From NCBI RefSeq assembly GCF_038397745.1, contig NZ_CP151636.1, forward strand, positions 2,418,001 to 2,482,000: a stretch of 64,000 nucleotides of DNA, written 5' to 3'. Both the position numbers and the translations under genes were made by a program. The notes beneath the pieces are model-generated. The model was not told the origin of the DNA and ran no database searches. It worked only from the letters and a program-made list of their open reading frames with translations. Positions 34,800-44,100 of this stretch are shown piece after piece (the stretch's first letter is position 1; each line of letters opens with the position of its first letter). This stretch comes from Microbacterium sp. LWH11-1.2. Its GTDB lineage: Bacteria; Actinomycetota; Actinomycetes; Actinomycetales; Microbacteriaceae.

Positions 34800-36374
34800 G
34801 TGATCACGTCTCTCGCCGCCGCACGTCAACGAGTCCTCGCCGTCCTCGGCTCGCTGTCGATGTATCGCCTCGTGCTCTTCGCCCTCGTGGCCCTCGCCGC
34901 CGTCGCCTTCGTGCTGTCGCTGCTCGGCGTGATCGTGTCGCCGACGCCGTGGGAGCTCCTCGCCTCGTTCCTCGTGCTCGCGGTCGTGATCTCCGTCGTG
35001 GATGCCGCGGCGCAGCGCATCCTCCGCCTGCCGTGGCGCATCGAGTCGTCGCTGGTCACCGCGCTGATCCTCCTCTTCGTCCTGCGTCCGGGCCTGGAGC
35101 CGGCGTCGCTGATCGGGCTGGCGCTCGCCGGCGCGCTGGCCAGCCTGTCGAAGTACCTGATCGCGTGGCGCGGGCGACACATCCTCAACCCCGCCGCCTT
35201 CGGTGCGGCCGTCGTCTCGATCCTGGGCGCCTTCGGCGCGTTCGAGTGGCTCGGCACCTCGTCGTCGTGGTGGATCGGGACGCCGTCGATGGCCCTCCCG
35301 GTCGCGGTTCTCGGCCTCGCGGTGCTCTGGCGCACCGAGAAGGTGCGGGTCGTGCTGGTCTTCCTCCTGGTCGCGGTGAGCGTGTCGATCGTGCGGCAGG
35401 CCGTGCAGGCGCAGCAGTTCGACATCGGCTTCGACTTCGTGACGGCGCTGCAGTTCGCGGTGCTCCAGTCTCCGTTCCTGTTCCTCGGCGCGTTCATGGT
35501 CTCGGAGCCGCTGACACTCCCGCCGCGTCGCCGTCAGCAGTTCGCCGTAGCCGCGGTGGTCGGTGTCCTCGCCGGATGGCCGATCTCCGTCGCCGGGCTC
35601 TTCACGCTCGGCCAGGAGCGTGCGCTGCTGATCGGGAACCTGGTGGCCTTCGCCTTCGCGTTGCGCGGTTCCGTCCGACTGGTGCTGGAGCGGCGGGAGT
35701 TCGTCACGCCGACCGCGCAGGAGCTGACGTTCCGCGCCAAGGGCAAGGTGAAGTTCCTGCCCGGTCAGTATCTCGAGCTCGATGTGCCGCATCACCGGCC
35801 CGATGCCCGTGGAACGCGGCGGGAGTTCAGCATCGTCTCGGCTCCGGCTGATCTGCCGACGCTGCGCATCGCCTACAAGAACGGCGATCAGAAGCATCCG
35901 TCCAGCTACAAGCGCGCGCTCGCCGAGGCTGCACCGGGCGCGACGCTGGCCGTCACCGGCACCTGGGGGGACTTCATCCTGCCCCGCGGCGACGCGCCGG
36001 TGCTCATGGTGGCCGCCGGCATCGGCGTCACGCCCTTCGTATCACAGCTGCGTCAGCTGCAGGCATCGGGGCAGCATCGCGACGTGGTGCTGGTGTACGT
36101 GGCATCCGAGGCGAGCGAACTCGCGTTCCGCGACGAGCTGGCTGCGACGGGGGTGCGCACCGTGGTCTTCACGCGCGACGAGCCCGCCGACCTGCCCGCG
36201 CACTGGACGTGGGCGCAGGGTGCCAGACTCGACGCCGACACTCTGGAGCGGGCGGTCCAGGACATCGGGGCCCGTCACGCGTTCATCTCGGGACCTCCTC
36301 GGCTCATCGCCGATCTCGCGCCCGCGCTGCAAAAGGCCCACAGCCTCACGACCGACGCCTTCGCCGGGTACTGA
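34800..36374 (+). CDS. RnfD/NqrB-like membrane protein fused to FAD/NAD(P)H oxidoreductase domain
   Basis: A 524-residue fusion. Residues 20-300 contain about nine hydrophobic segments resembling the RnfD/NqrB fold, including HILNPAAFGA and the MVSEPLTLPP element. Residues 310-524 are a ferredoxin-NADP reductase-like module with the FAD motif REFSIVS and nucleotide motif AAGIGVTPF. It should pass electrons from cytosolic NAD(P)H across the membrane to the flavinylated lipoprotein. GTG at 34800 is chosen because AGGGAAGA (34783-34790) is properly spaced from it; GTG at 34791 would abut the site. The gene ends 94 bp before the convergent sensor kinase. Confidence 0.85.
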   Translation: MITSLAAARQRVLAVLGSLSMYRLVLFALVALAAVAFVLSLLGVIVSPTPWELLASFLVLAVVISVVDAAAQRILRLPWRIESSLVTALILLFVLRPGLEPASLIGLALAGALASLSKYLIAWRGRHILNPAAFGAAVVSILGAFGAFEWLGTSSSWWIGTPSMALPVAVLGLAVLWRTEKVRVVLVFLLVAVSVSIVRQAVQAQQFDIGFDFVTALQFAVLQSPFLFLGAFMVSEPLTLPPRRRQQFAVAAVVGVLAGWPISVAGLFTLGQERALLIGNLVAFAFALRGSVRLVLERREFVTPTAQELTFRAKGKVKFLPGQYLELDVPHHRPDARGTRREFSIVSAPADLPTLRIAYKNGDQKHPSSYKRALAEAAPGATLAVTGTWGDFILPRGDAPVLMVAAGIGVTPFVSQLRQLQASGQHRDVVLVYVASEASELAFRDELAATGVRTVVFTRDEPADLPAHWTWAQGARLDADTLERAVQDIGARHAFISGPPRLIADLAPALQKAHSLTTDAFAGY

Positions 36375-36396
36375 GCCCGGCACCCAGGATCCGTCC

Positions 36397-36438
36397 GTAC
36401 CGCTGTGCGGCGGTACAGATGTCGGGAGATCTCCCGAC
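36397..36438. terminator. Two hairpins between convergent genes
   Basis: GTACCGC-tgtgcg-GCGGTAC (36397-36416) and the perfect 18-bp palindrome GTCGGGAGATCTCCCGAC (36421-36438). They lie between the reductase fusion gene and the sensor kinase gene, and can serve as terminators in both directions. Confidence 0.6.
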
Positions 36439-36468
36439 GGGTGTGCTGTGCGGATGCCCGGTGATGAG

Positions 36469-37971
36469 TCAGTCGGACTCGGGGGTCGCCGCCGGCGTGA
36501 TCGGCAGGCGCACGGTGAAGGTCGTGTCGCCGGGCGTGCTGGCCGCGGTGATCGAGCCGCCGTGGCCGTCGACGATCGCCTTCACGATCGCGAGGCCGAG
36601 CCCTGTGCCGCCGGTCTGCCGCGCCCGGGACGTGTCGCCGCGGGCGAAGCGGGCGAACAGCTCCTCGCGGAGCGCGGGGTCGATGCCGGGGCCGTCGTCG
36701 TGCACGCTCAGCACGGCATCTCCGCCCTCGCGCCCGACCCGGAGGGTGATCGTGGTGCCCGCTGGCGTGTGCGTCCGCGCGTTCGCGAGCAGGTTCGCCA
36801 CGACCTGGTGCATCCGGCCGGCGTCGCCGACGATCGTGACGGGCTCGTCGGGCACGTCGATGACCCAATGATGGTCGGCCGCGGTCGCTCGCGCGTCCGA
36901 AAGCCCCTCGAGGGCCAGCTGGGTCAGGTCGACCGTGCCGTACACGAGCTCGCGCCCCTCGTCGAGCCGTGCGAGCAACAGCAGGTCCTCGACGAGCCGC
37001 GTCATTCGCAGTGACTGCGCCTGGATGCGCTCGAGCGACGAGGTCGTGCTCTCGATCGCATCCGGTCCGTCCGCTCCCGCCGGCGCCTGACGAAGGGCGC
37101 GCAGCGACAGCTCGGAGTAGCCGCGGATCGACGCGAGAGGGGTGCGCAGCTCATGGCTGGCGTCGGCGACGAACCGCCGCATCTGCTCCTCGTTCTTCTG
37201 GCGAGCCGCGAGCGAGGTGTTGACGTGATCGAGGAGCTTGTTGAGGGCGGCGCCGACGAGCCCCGTCTCGGTGCGCGGATCGGCCTCGGATGCCGGCACG
37301 CGCTCGGTGATGATGACCTCGCCCCGGTCCAACTGCTGGTTCGCCACCCTGGTGGCCGTCGACGCCACCGCACGGAGCGGTCGCAGGCTGACGCGGATGG
37401 TGATCGCCGTCGTCAGAGCGAGCAGGATGAGGCCGCCGATGGTCGCGAGCGCGATCACGGTGAGCAGCTGCGTGAGCTGGTTCTGGATGTCGTCGCGGGG
37501 GAGTCCGGTGACGACGACGACCCCCGTGTTCGCGGTCGTGACGGCGACCCGGTAGGACCCCAGATCGGTGAGGGAGACCGTCGAGAAGGGCCCTCCGCCC
37601 AGGCCCGCGTTGATCTCTCCGAGCTGCGCCGTCGTGAGCTCCTTCAGCGTGCCGTTGATCTCGTTCCCCGAGGAGTTCACGGTCACGCCGCTCGCGCCGG
37701 TCACCGGGCTCCAGACGGCGAACAGCAGTCCGGGGACGGGAACGGTCTTCCCCGCCAGCACGTTGCCGGCGGTGGCCTGGCTGGGAGGCTCGATCTCGAC
37801 CCAGCGCGTGATCTGATGCGCATAGCTGGTCAGCTCGTCGTCGAGTTGATCCTCCAGCGTCCTGCCCAGGGTCGCACTGGTGATGATGGCGACGATGACG
37901 AGGATCAGCGACACGAATCCGATCACGGCGGTCATCAGCCGTGTCTGGAGGCTCATCGGACGCGGCGTCAT
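36469..37971 (-). CDS. Two-component sensor histidine kinase
   Basis: A 500-residue membrane sensor kinase. Membrane segments are at about 12-35 and 165-192, flanking an external sensor domain of about 130 residues. A HAMP region follows (about 193-265), then the H-box VADASHELRTPLAS with the phospho-acceptor His273, N-box NLLANARTH, and G-boxes DDGPGIDP and GTGLGLAIVKAI. The ATG at 37971 lies 11 bp after the response regulator stop and gives a normal N-terminus; the signal sensed is unknown. Confidence 0.93.
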   Translation of the reverse strand: MTPRPMSLQTRLMTAVIGFVSLILVIVAIITSATLGRTLEDQLDDELTSYAHQITRWVEIEPPSQATAGNVLAGKTVPVPGLLFAVWSPVTGASGVTVNSSGNEINGTLKELTTAQLGEINAGLGGGPFSTVSLTDLGSYRVAVTTANTGVVVVTGLPRDDIQNQLTQLLTVIALATIGGLILLALTTAITIRVSLRPLRAVASTATRVANQQLDRGEVIITERVPASEADPRTETGLVGAALNKLLDHVNTSLAARQKNEEQMRRFVADASHELRTPLASIRGYSELSLRALRQAPAGADGPDAIESTTSSLERIQAQSLRMTRLVEDLLLLARLDEGRELVYGTVDLTQLALEGLSDARATAADHHWVIDVPDEPVTIVGDAGRMHQVVANLLANARTHTPAGTTITLRVGREGGDAVLSVHDDGPGIDPALREELFARFARGDTSRARQTGGTGLGLAIVKAIVDGHGGSITAASTPGDTTFTVRLPITPAATPESD

Positions 37972-37982
37972 CGTCGCACCGC

Positions 37983-38711
37983 TCACTGCGGGGCCTTGAT
38001 CATGTAGCCCACGCCGCGGACGGTGTGCAGCAGGGGCGTGCGCCCCGCGTCGATCTTCTTGCGCAGATACGAGATGTACAGCTCGACGACGGATGACTTG
38101 CCCCCGAAGTCGTAGCTCCACACGCGGTCGAGGATCTGCGCCTTCGACAGCACGCGTCGCTCGTTGCGCATCAGGTAGCGGAGCAGCTCGAACTCGGTCG
38201 CCGTGAGGTCGATCTCGACCCCGTCGCGCGCCACCTCGTGGCTGTCCTCGTTGAGGGTGAGGTCGGCGACGCGCAGGATCGACTGCCCGTCGTCCGCCGT
38301 CGCGTGGCCGGTGCGGCGGATGATCGCGCGCAGGCGCGCAATGACCTCCTCCAGACTGAACGGCTTGGTGACGTAGTCGTCGCCCCCGGCGGTGAGACCG
38401 GCGACCCTGTCGCCCACGGCGTCCTTGGCGGTGAGGAAGAGCACCGGTACCAGACTGCCGGCCTCGCGGAGTCGGCGGAGCACGGCCATGCCGTCGAGGT
38501 CGGGCATCATGATGTCGAGCACGAGGGCATCGGGCTCGAACTCCCGTGCGACCTGGAGGGCCTCCATGCCCGAGGAGGCGGTGCGCACCTCCCACCCCTC
38601 CATGCGCAGTGCCATCGCGAGCAGGTCGGTGAGCATCTGCTCGTCGTCGACGGCGAGGATGCGGAGGGGTGAGCCGTCCGGACGGCGGAGGTCGGGCAGG
38701 TCGCTGGTCAT
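37983..38711 (-). CDS. OmpR-family response regulator
   Basis: A 242-residue response regulator. The receiver domain has VDDE acidic pocket residues (22-24), phospho-acceptor Asp66 (LVLDIMMP) and Lys in DYVTKPFS. The C-terminal winged helix (about 145-240) has the TATEFELLRYL and SYLRKKIDAG signatures. It is the partner of the kinase encoded 11 bp downstream. The ATG at 38711 has a -10-like CAGAAT (38718-38723) 6 nt away and no near ribosome site, suggesting leaderless translation. Confidence 0.94.
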   Translation of the reverse strand: MTSDLPDLRRPDGSPLRILAVDDEQMLTDLLAMALRMEGWEVRTASSGMEALQVAREFEPDALVLDIMMPDLDGMAVLRRLREAGSLVPVLFLTAKDAVGDRVAGLTAGGDDYVTKPFSLEEVIARLRAIIRRTGHATADDGQSILRVADLTLNEDSHEVARDGVEIDLTATEFELLRYLMRNERRVLSKAQILDRVWSYDFGGKSSVVELYISYLRKKIDAGRTPLLHTVRGVGYMIKAPQ

Positions 38712-38804
38712 GATCCCATTCTGCGGAATCTCCTATGTGATTTCTATGGAACTCGTTATGCGTTCCCTGGGAGCGGTGTCGGAGTGCCTGAGTATCGTGT
38801 CGGC

Positions 38805-40055
38805 ATGGCTGACAGCATCGATGCTTCCGAACCCCGCGTCCTTCGTCCGTCGTCTGCCGAGGAGGTCGCCGAGATCGTCCTCCTGGCGACGCGAGAGGGC
38901 GTCCCGCTCACCGTCGTCGCCGGCGGCCACGGTCCGTGGTCGCATGGTCCGGCCGACGGCATCCGCCTCGAGCTCGGCGCGCTGTCGGGCATCGACGTCG
39001 ACGGCACGACGGTCCGCATCGGCGGAGGAGCGGTGTGGGGCGACGTCGCGACGACGCTGGGAGCGCACGGTCTCGCCCTCAGCTCCGGCGACACGGCCAG
39101 CGTCGGCGTCGGGGGACTGACGCTCGGCGGGGGCATCGGATGGATGGTGCGGGCCTGGGGGCTGGCCGTCGACCAGCTCATCGGTGCACAGGTGGTCACC
39201 GCGGCCGGTGAGCTCGTGGAGACCTCGACCGACGTCCATCCCGAGCTGTTCTGGGCGCTGCGCGGGGGCGGGGGCAACTTCGGGGTGGTCACCAGGTTCG
39301 ATTTCGCCGCGCATCCGCTCCCGGGCATCGTCTTCGCCGAGAACGTCGTCGACGGCGACCCCGCCGTCGTGCTGCGTGCCGCGCGCGACCTGCTCCGCGA
39401 TGCGCCGCGCGAGTTGACCGTCACCTACATGGACGTGCCGCCGATGGATCCGAGCGCCCCGGCCGGAGCGCGACTCAGCGCGGTGTGGGCGGCGCCGGAG
39501 CCGGATCGGCTGCGTGCCGTCCTGGAGCCGATCTCCGCGATCGACGGAGTGCGGACCGAGATCACGTCGCCCGCCTATCGAGAGATCCTGCTCGAGATGC
39601 CCCAGCCCGAGGGGGAGGAGCAGGCGGAGCCGCCCGGGTTCATCGGCGGGAACGGCCTCTATGCCGATCTCGATGACGAGCTCATCGAGCGCCTCGTGGC
39701 GTTCCGCCGCGCGTATCCGGCATCCGTCGTCTTCCTGCGCTCGCTCGGCGGCGCCTTCGGTGATGTGCGGCAGCAGGACACGGCGTTCCCCGCGCGCTCG
39801 GCGACCTGGTTCGTCATGGCGGGAGCGTTCGACATCCCCGGCATGGTCGACGACGCGGTCCGCGACGCGGTCGTCGCGGATTGGGCGGCGCTCGAGACGG
39901 GGCGCCTCGCCGAATACGGCAACTTCGCCGACACCGAGCGTCCGCACGCGGTGCCCGGCATGTTCGACGCCGAGGCGCTCGCGCGGCTGCGCCAGGTCAA
40001 GGCCGCCTGGGACCCACGGAACCTCTTCCGCCGCAACCACAACATCCTCGTCTGA
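38805..40055 (+). CDS. FAD-linked oxidase (berberine bridge enzyme-like)
   Basis: A 416-residue flavoprotein of the FAD_binding_4 (PCMH) family. The N-terminal half binds FAD with VVAGGHGPWSHG (His in the position used for covalent FAD attachment), GVGGLTLGGGIGWM, and GGGGNFGVVTRF. The C-terminus ends with the BBE motif NLFRRNHNI. Such enzymes oxidise sugars, alcohols or secondary metabolites with oxygen. ATG 38805 is preferred because TATCGT (38793-38798) lies 6 nt before it (leaderless type); GTG at 38784 is an alternative adding 7 residues. It is divergent from the response regulator gene. Confidence 0.87.
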   Translation: MADSIDASEPRVLRPSSAEEVAEIVLLATREGVPLTVVAGGHGPWSHGPADGIRLELGALSGIDVDGTTVRIGGGAVWGDVATTLGAHGLALSSGDTASVGVGGLTLGGGIGWMVRAWGLAVDQLIGAQVVTAAGELVETSTDVHPELFWALRGGGGNFGVVTRFDFAAHPLPGIVFAENVVDGDPAVVLRAARDLLRDAPRELTVTYMDVPPMDPSAPAGARLSAVWAAPEPDRLRAVLEPISAIDGVRTEITSPAYREILLEMPQPEGEEQAEPPGFIGGNGLYADLDDELIERLVAFRRAYPASVVFLRSLGGAFGDVRQQDTAFPARSATWFVMAGAFDIPGMVDDAVRDAVVADWAALETGRLAEYGNFADTERPHAVPGMFDAEALARLRQVKAAWDPRNLFRRNHNILV

Positions 40056-40079
40056 GGGCCGGTGTGCGGCCGAACCCGC

Positions 40080-41045
40080 TCACGCCAGGCGGTCGTCCGG
40101 GAGCGCGAGGAAGTCGATGCCGGCCTGCAGCGCGAGAGCGTCCGCGCGTGCCCCGTTCGGGCCGTCGAGGTGGCCGTTCGCCCGCACGCTCAGGCGTCTC
40201 GGTCCGGTCAGTGCGTGGTAGACCGCGAACTGACCGCGCGGATCGACAGCAGGGTCGAGCACTGCTGCGCTGACAAGCGCCGGGAGCCGGAGGCGTCGCG
40301 CCGCGATGGCCGCGTCGTAGTAGTCGAGGACAGGCCGGGCCTCGGGGTGGAGCCGCAGGTGCTGACGGACTGACTCGCCGCTGCCCGTGCATCGCCGCGT
40401 GAGACGGACGGCGTGGTCGCCGAAGCTCGGCACGTCGAGCACCGCACGGCGGAAGCGCCGATCCCAGGGGAGAGCCATCGCGCCGATTCCTCCGCCGAAG
40501 CTGCCGCCGCTGAAGTCGAGGGCTGGTCCCGCCGCAGGGGCGATGTCGAGCAGGACCGTCGCCGCACGCCAGATGTCGGCCGCCGCGAACCGATGCGAGT
40601 ACGTGTCGCGATGCGCGATGCCGGCCAGCACGTGCGCGTCCGGGTCTGCCGGGAAGCGGCTCGGGGTCCGGGCGTGCGTCCCGGGAGCGCAGGGGAAGAT
40701 CGCGGCGGTGTCCGCGGGTACGCGGTCGATGTCCGGCGCCGTGCGCCCCCCGTATCCGTGTCCGCCGACGAGGCCGCGCCGGATCGCCTTCTCGTCGTGC
40801 GGCACCATCATGTACGCGGTCGCCTGCTCGTCCGCCGAGGAGCGGAAACGGATCTCCACGACCCGATGCGTCGCAGTGGGCTCGTCCTCCGTGCTGACAT
40901 CCCAGGCGACCGCACCCGCTCCGAACTCCTCGAAGGTGGACTCCCAGAACCGGTCGAAGTCCGCCGGCTCGGCCGGGGAAGTGCGGGGCGTCAGGAGCGC
41001 GCTCAGCGCGTACTCCGTGAGCTCCTCATGAGGGTCCTGATTCAC
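40080..41045 (-). CDS. Acetyl xylan esterase (AXE1)-family hydrolase
   Basis: A 321-residue alpha/beta-hydrolase. The nucleophile motif is GGSFGGG with Ser182; a catalytic Asp is expected in AAVLDPAVDPRGQ and His in ANGHLDG near the end, as in cephalosporin-C deacetylase / acetyl xylan esterases. VGGHGYGGR (94-101) forms the oxyanion side. There is no signal peptide, so it would deacetylate imported oligosaccharides. The GTG at 41045 has AAAGGA upstream; a longer reading overlaps the divergent promoter. It is divergent from the large exported protein gene, which suggests a joint role in acetylated polysaccharide use. Confidence 0.82.
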   Translation of the reverse strand: MNQDPHEELTEYALSALLTPRTSPAEPADFDRFWESTFEEFGAGAVAWDVSTEDEPTATHRVVEIRFRSSADEQATAYMMVPHDEKAIRRGLVGGHGYGGRTAPDIDRVPADTAAIFPCAPGTHARTPSRFPADPDAHVLAGIAHRDTYSHRFAAADIWRAATVLLDIAPAAGPALDFSGGSFGGGIGAMALPWDRRFRRAVLDVPSFGDHAVRLTRRCTGSGESVRQHLRLHPEARPVLDYYDAAIAARRLRLPALVSAAVLDPAVDPRGQFAVYHALTGPRRLSVRANGHLDGPNGARADALALQAGIDFLALPDDRLA

Positions 41046-41133
41046 CGCGGGCAGTCCTTTCCGGTGGATGTGCGCTGTCGAGGCTACCGGCGCGGCGCGC
41101 GGACGGCGGCCGCCGCGGCAGAGAGCAGCATCA

Positions 41134-41169
41134 TTGACATGATCGCATAGTGATTGCAGTATGTGCATC
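41134..41169 (+). promoter_or_regulatory. Promoter of the 1336-residue exported protein
   Basis: TTGACA (41134-41139), 17-bp spacer, then CAGTAT (41157-41162). The next ATG, at 41170, lies 7 nt after the -10 box, where transcription should begin. Overlapping this is an interrupted inverted repeat, TGATTGCA / TGCATCA (41151-41170 region), which may be an operator. Confidence 0.6.
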
Positions 41170-44100
41170 ATGGATTCAATATCTAACGCAGGAGCCGATG
41201 ACGATTCCCTGCTGTGGAGCCGACGGACCGTGCTGCGGATGCTCGTGATCGCCGGTGTGCTCCCTCCGGTGATCGGCGCGCATCCCGGGATCGCATCGGC
41301 GGCGGCCACGGAGATCACGACGGTCGGCGGCGTCTATCCGGACGCACTGCGTCGGCTGGACAAGCCGAACCTCGCCTTCGCCCAGGTCGCGCAGCTGGAG
41401 GGCGAGAACCACCGGATGACGTTCTTCCAGGCCACCTGGGACGGCGGAGCCACCATCGTCCGAGACCTCGAGGTGAGACACGACGGAGGCTGGCTGCCGC
41501 TCACCGATCCCGAGCACCGCTTCGACGAGCAGTGGGTCGTCTTCGAGGGGACGCTGCCATCCGGGAGCGCACCGGAGCTCTACGGTCCCCTGGCTCCGAG
41601 CTGGCTGGGGTTCACCTCCTTCCAGGTGCTCGGCCCGCAGGCGATCGAGCTGTCCACCAGCACCGACGACGTCGACCTGGTCGTGCGCTGGCGGCTCGAA
41701 GGGGCCAATCCGGAGGCTCATCACGTGCTGACGGCCAAGACCGCCGGCGACTACATCGTCGGCTATCAGAGCCAGGACGCCAAGTCCCTCGACGAGATGG
41801 CCGAGGTGCTGTGCGGCTCCTACCAGCACGCGCTCTCGGTGCTGGACGGATCGGCACCGCTCGGTGCATGGGAGCTCTTCGCACCGATGGCTCTCACGCA
41901 GTACGCCGTCGGCGACCTCGCGGTCACTTCGGGCGTGTACCTGCCCGCCGAGGTGGCCGAGTTCGCACACGAGCGTCAGCTGATGTCGGATCGGCAGCCG
42001 TACGGGATGAGCCTGCGCAGCGACAGCCTCGACATCGTGCCCTGCATGTACTCGCCGCAGCCCGGGCTCCGCACGGTCATGGCGGTCGGAGAGCAGCGCG
42101 GCTTCGCGTTCGGCGTCGCTGCCCGCGTCGACACGCTCTACGGCACCTACGCGCACCTGTGCCGGAGCGAGTACGGTCTCGCCGCCTATCGGCAGAACGT
42201 CTACGACCGTTCGCTCACGGATGCCGTGCATGCGATGGCGGCGCTGATCGCCGTGGAGCCGGACGGCGACGACTCGGTCGACTACATCCCGTCGTTCTCG
42301 GGCTGGTGGAACCGGGCCAAGGGCTTCGTCGACGTGGAGAACGAGGATGCCGTGCGCGCGGCCGCCAGCGGCGTCGTGCTCGCCGCCCACTATCTGACCG
42401 GAACGGGCGACAGCACGCTCTACGACAGACGTGCGCGTCCCCTCATCGAGTACCAGCTCTCCCGGAAGGGCATCGGGCACTCGCCCGTCATCGGCAGTCC
42501 GGTGTACAACGACACGACGCAGTACCGGATCGGCAGGATACCGACGGATGCCGTGAACCTCACGTCCCTGTATCAGCTCACGCACGGTCGCAACGCGGGG
42601 ATCCAGCGTCTCGCGCTGCAGGCCACCAAGGCCGGCGTCGTCGGTCAGAGCCGTGCCCCCTTCTCGAACGCGCTGGCGACGTATCGGGCGACGGACGATC
42701 CGGCCTATCTGGCCGAGGCGACGCTGATCGCCCGGCGCTACGTGCAGGAGCAGATCCTCACGCCGTATCGTGGCAACGGCCAGCCGCCCGGCGGGTTCGC
42801 CTACAGCTTCTCGAAGTACTGGGTCGACCTTCTCGAGATGTTCGAGGCGACGGGGGAGGCGGAGTTCCTCGCAGGCGCCTATCGCGAGGTGCAGCGATTC
42901 ATCACGCAGACGGCGGTCCGCCCTGTGCCCGATCAGACGGTCACCGTTCCCGAGGGGCACATCATCACCCAGCAGTACGACTGGGAGTCGCGCAGCTCGC
43001 TGCCGTCCTATCCCACCACCGACGTCCCGACCGAGACGGTGCCGGCCTGGTACGTCTCGCCCTCGGGTCTCACGTTCGAGGCGCTGTCCTCGTTCAAGCT
43101 CGGGGTCAGCACGCTGACGGACCCCGGCGGCGGCTACGTGTTCAACCCCTGCTGGGCGGGCGCGCTCCTGCGGCTGGCGCATCACACCGGCGACGCGCTG
43201 CTGGCCGACGTGGCGCACAACATGGTCATCGGCCGATTCGCCACGTATCCCGGCTACTACGGTCGCCAGTTCCAGGTGGCCCACATGAAGCCGGACTTCG
43301 CCACGAGCGGTCCGGTGGGGATCACCGGGTACTACTTCCATCACGCGCCCGCCCAGCTCGGCCTCGCGATGGACTATCTGATCAGCGAGAGCTTCTACCG
43401 GAGCGGGGGCAGCATCGATTTCCCGCACGTGTTCGAGGCGGACTTCGCCTACTTCAAGTTCTTCGCCTACGGCCACGCTCCCGGCACGTTCTTCGGCGAG
43501 GACGGTGTCTGGCCGTACTTCCCTGCGGGGCTGATCGCGCTCGACAACCCGCTGGTCAACTGGATCGCCGGCGTCGGCAACGACTCGCTCTACATCAGTC
43601 TCACCAACTCGGCGGGTACCGACCAGCAGGTCGTCGTCGATCTCGCCACTGAACTGACCGGCGCGCACCGCGCGGCGGCGCTTCCCGTCGAGGTCATCGC
43701 CGCCGACGGAAGCCGTTCGAACCGGGCGGCGCGAAGAGGGCAGATCGCCGTGACCGTGCCTGCTCGCGGACTCGTCGCCCTCGTGGTGCGGACCCTCGCC
43801 GTGCAGCGGCCCGCTCTGCCATCCGATGACATCGTCGACCACGGAGCCGACAGCTTCCATGAGGTGGACGCGGATCCCGCCACCGAGTACGGCATCGCGC
43901 GAGGTCTGCTGCTGGTGCGTCCTGGCGGTCAGGGATACGACGCCTACGTGCAGATCGATACCGAGCAGCCGGCGACCCTGTCCTACCGGATCGGCGACGG
44001 GGCAGCACAGCAGGCTCCGGCGAAGGAGTTCCCCTACGAGTGGACCATCGGCGTCGACGACATCGAGCAGACGTTCCGCTACACGATCTCGTTCGGCGGC

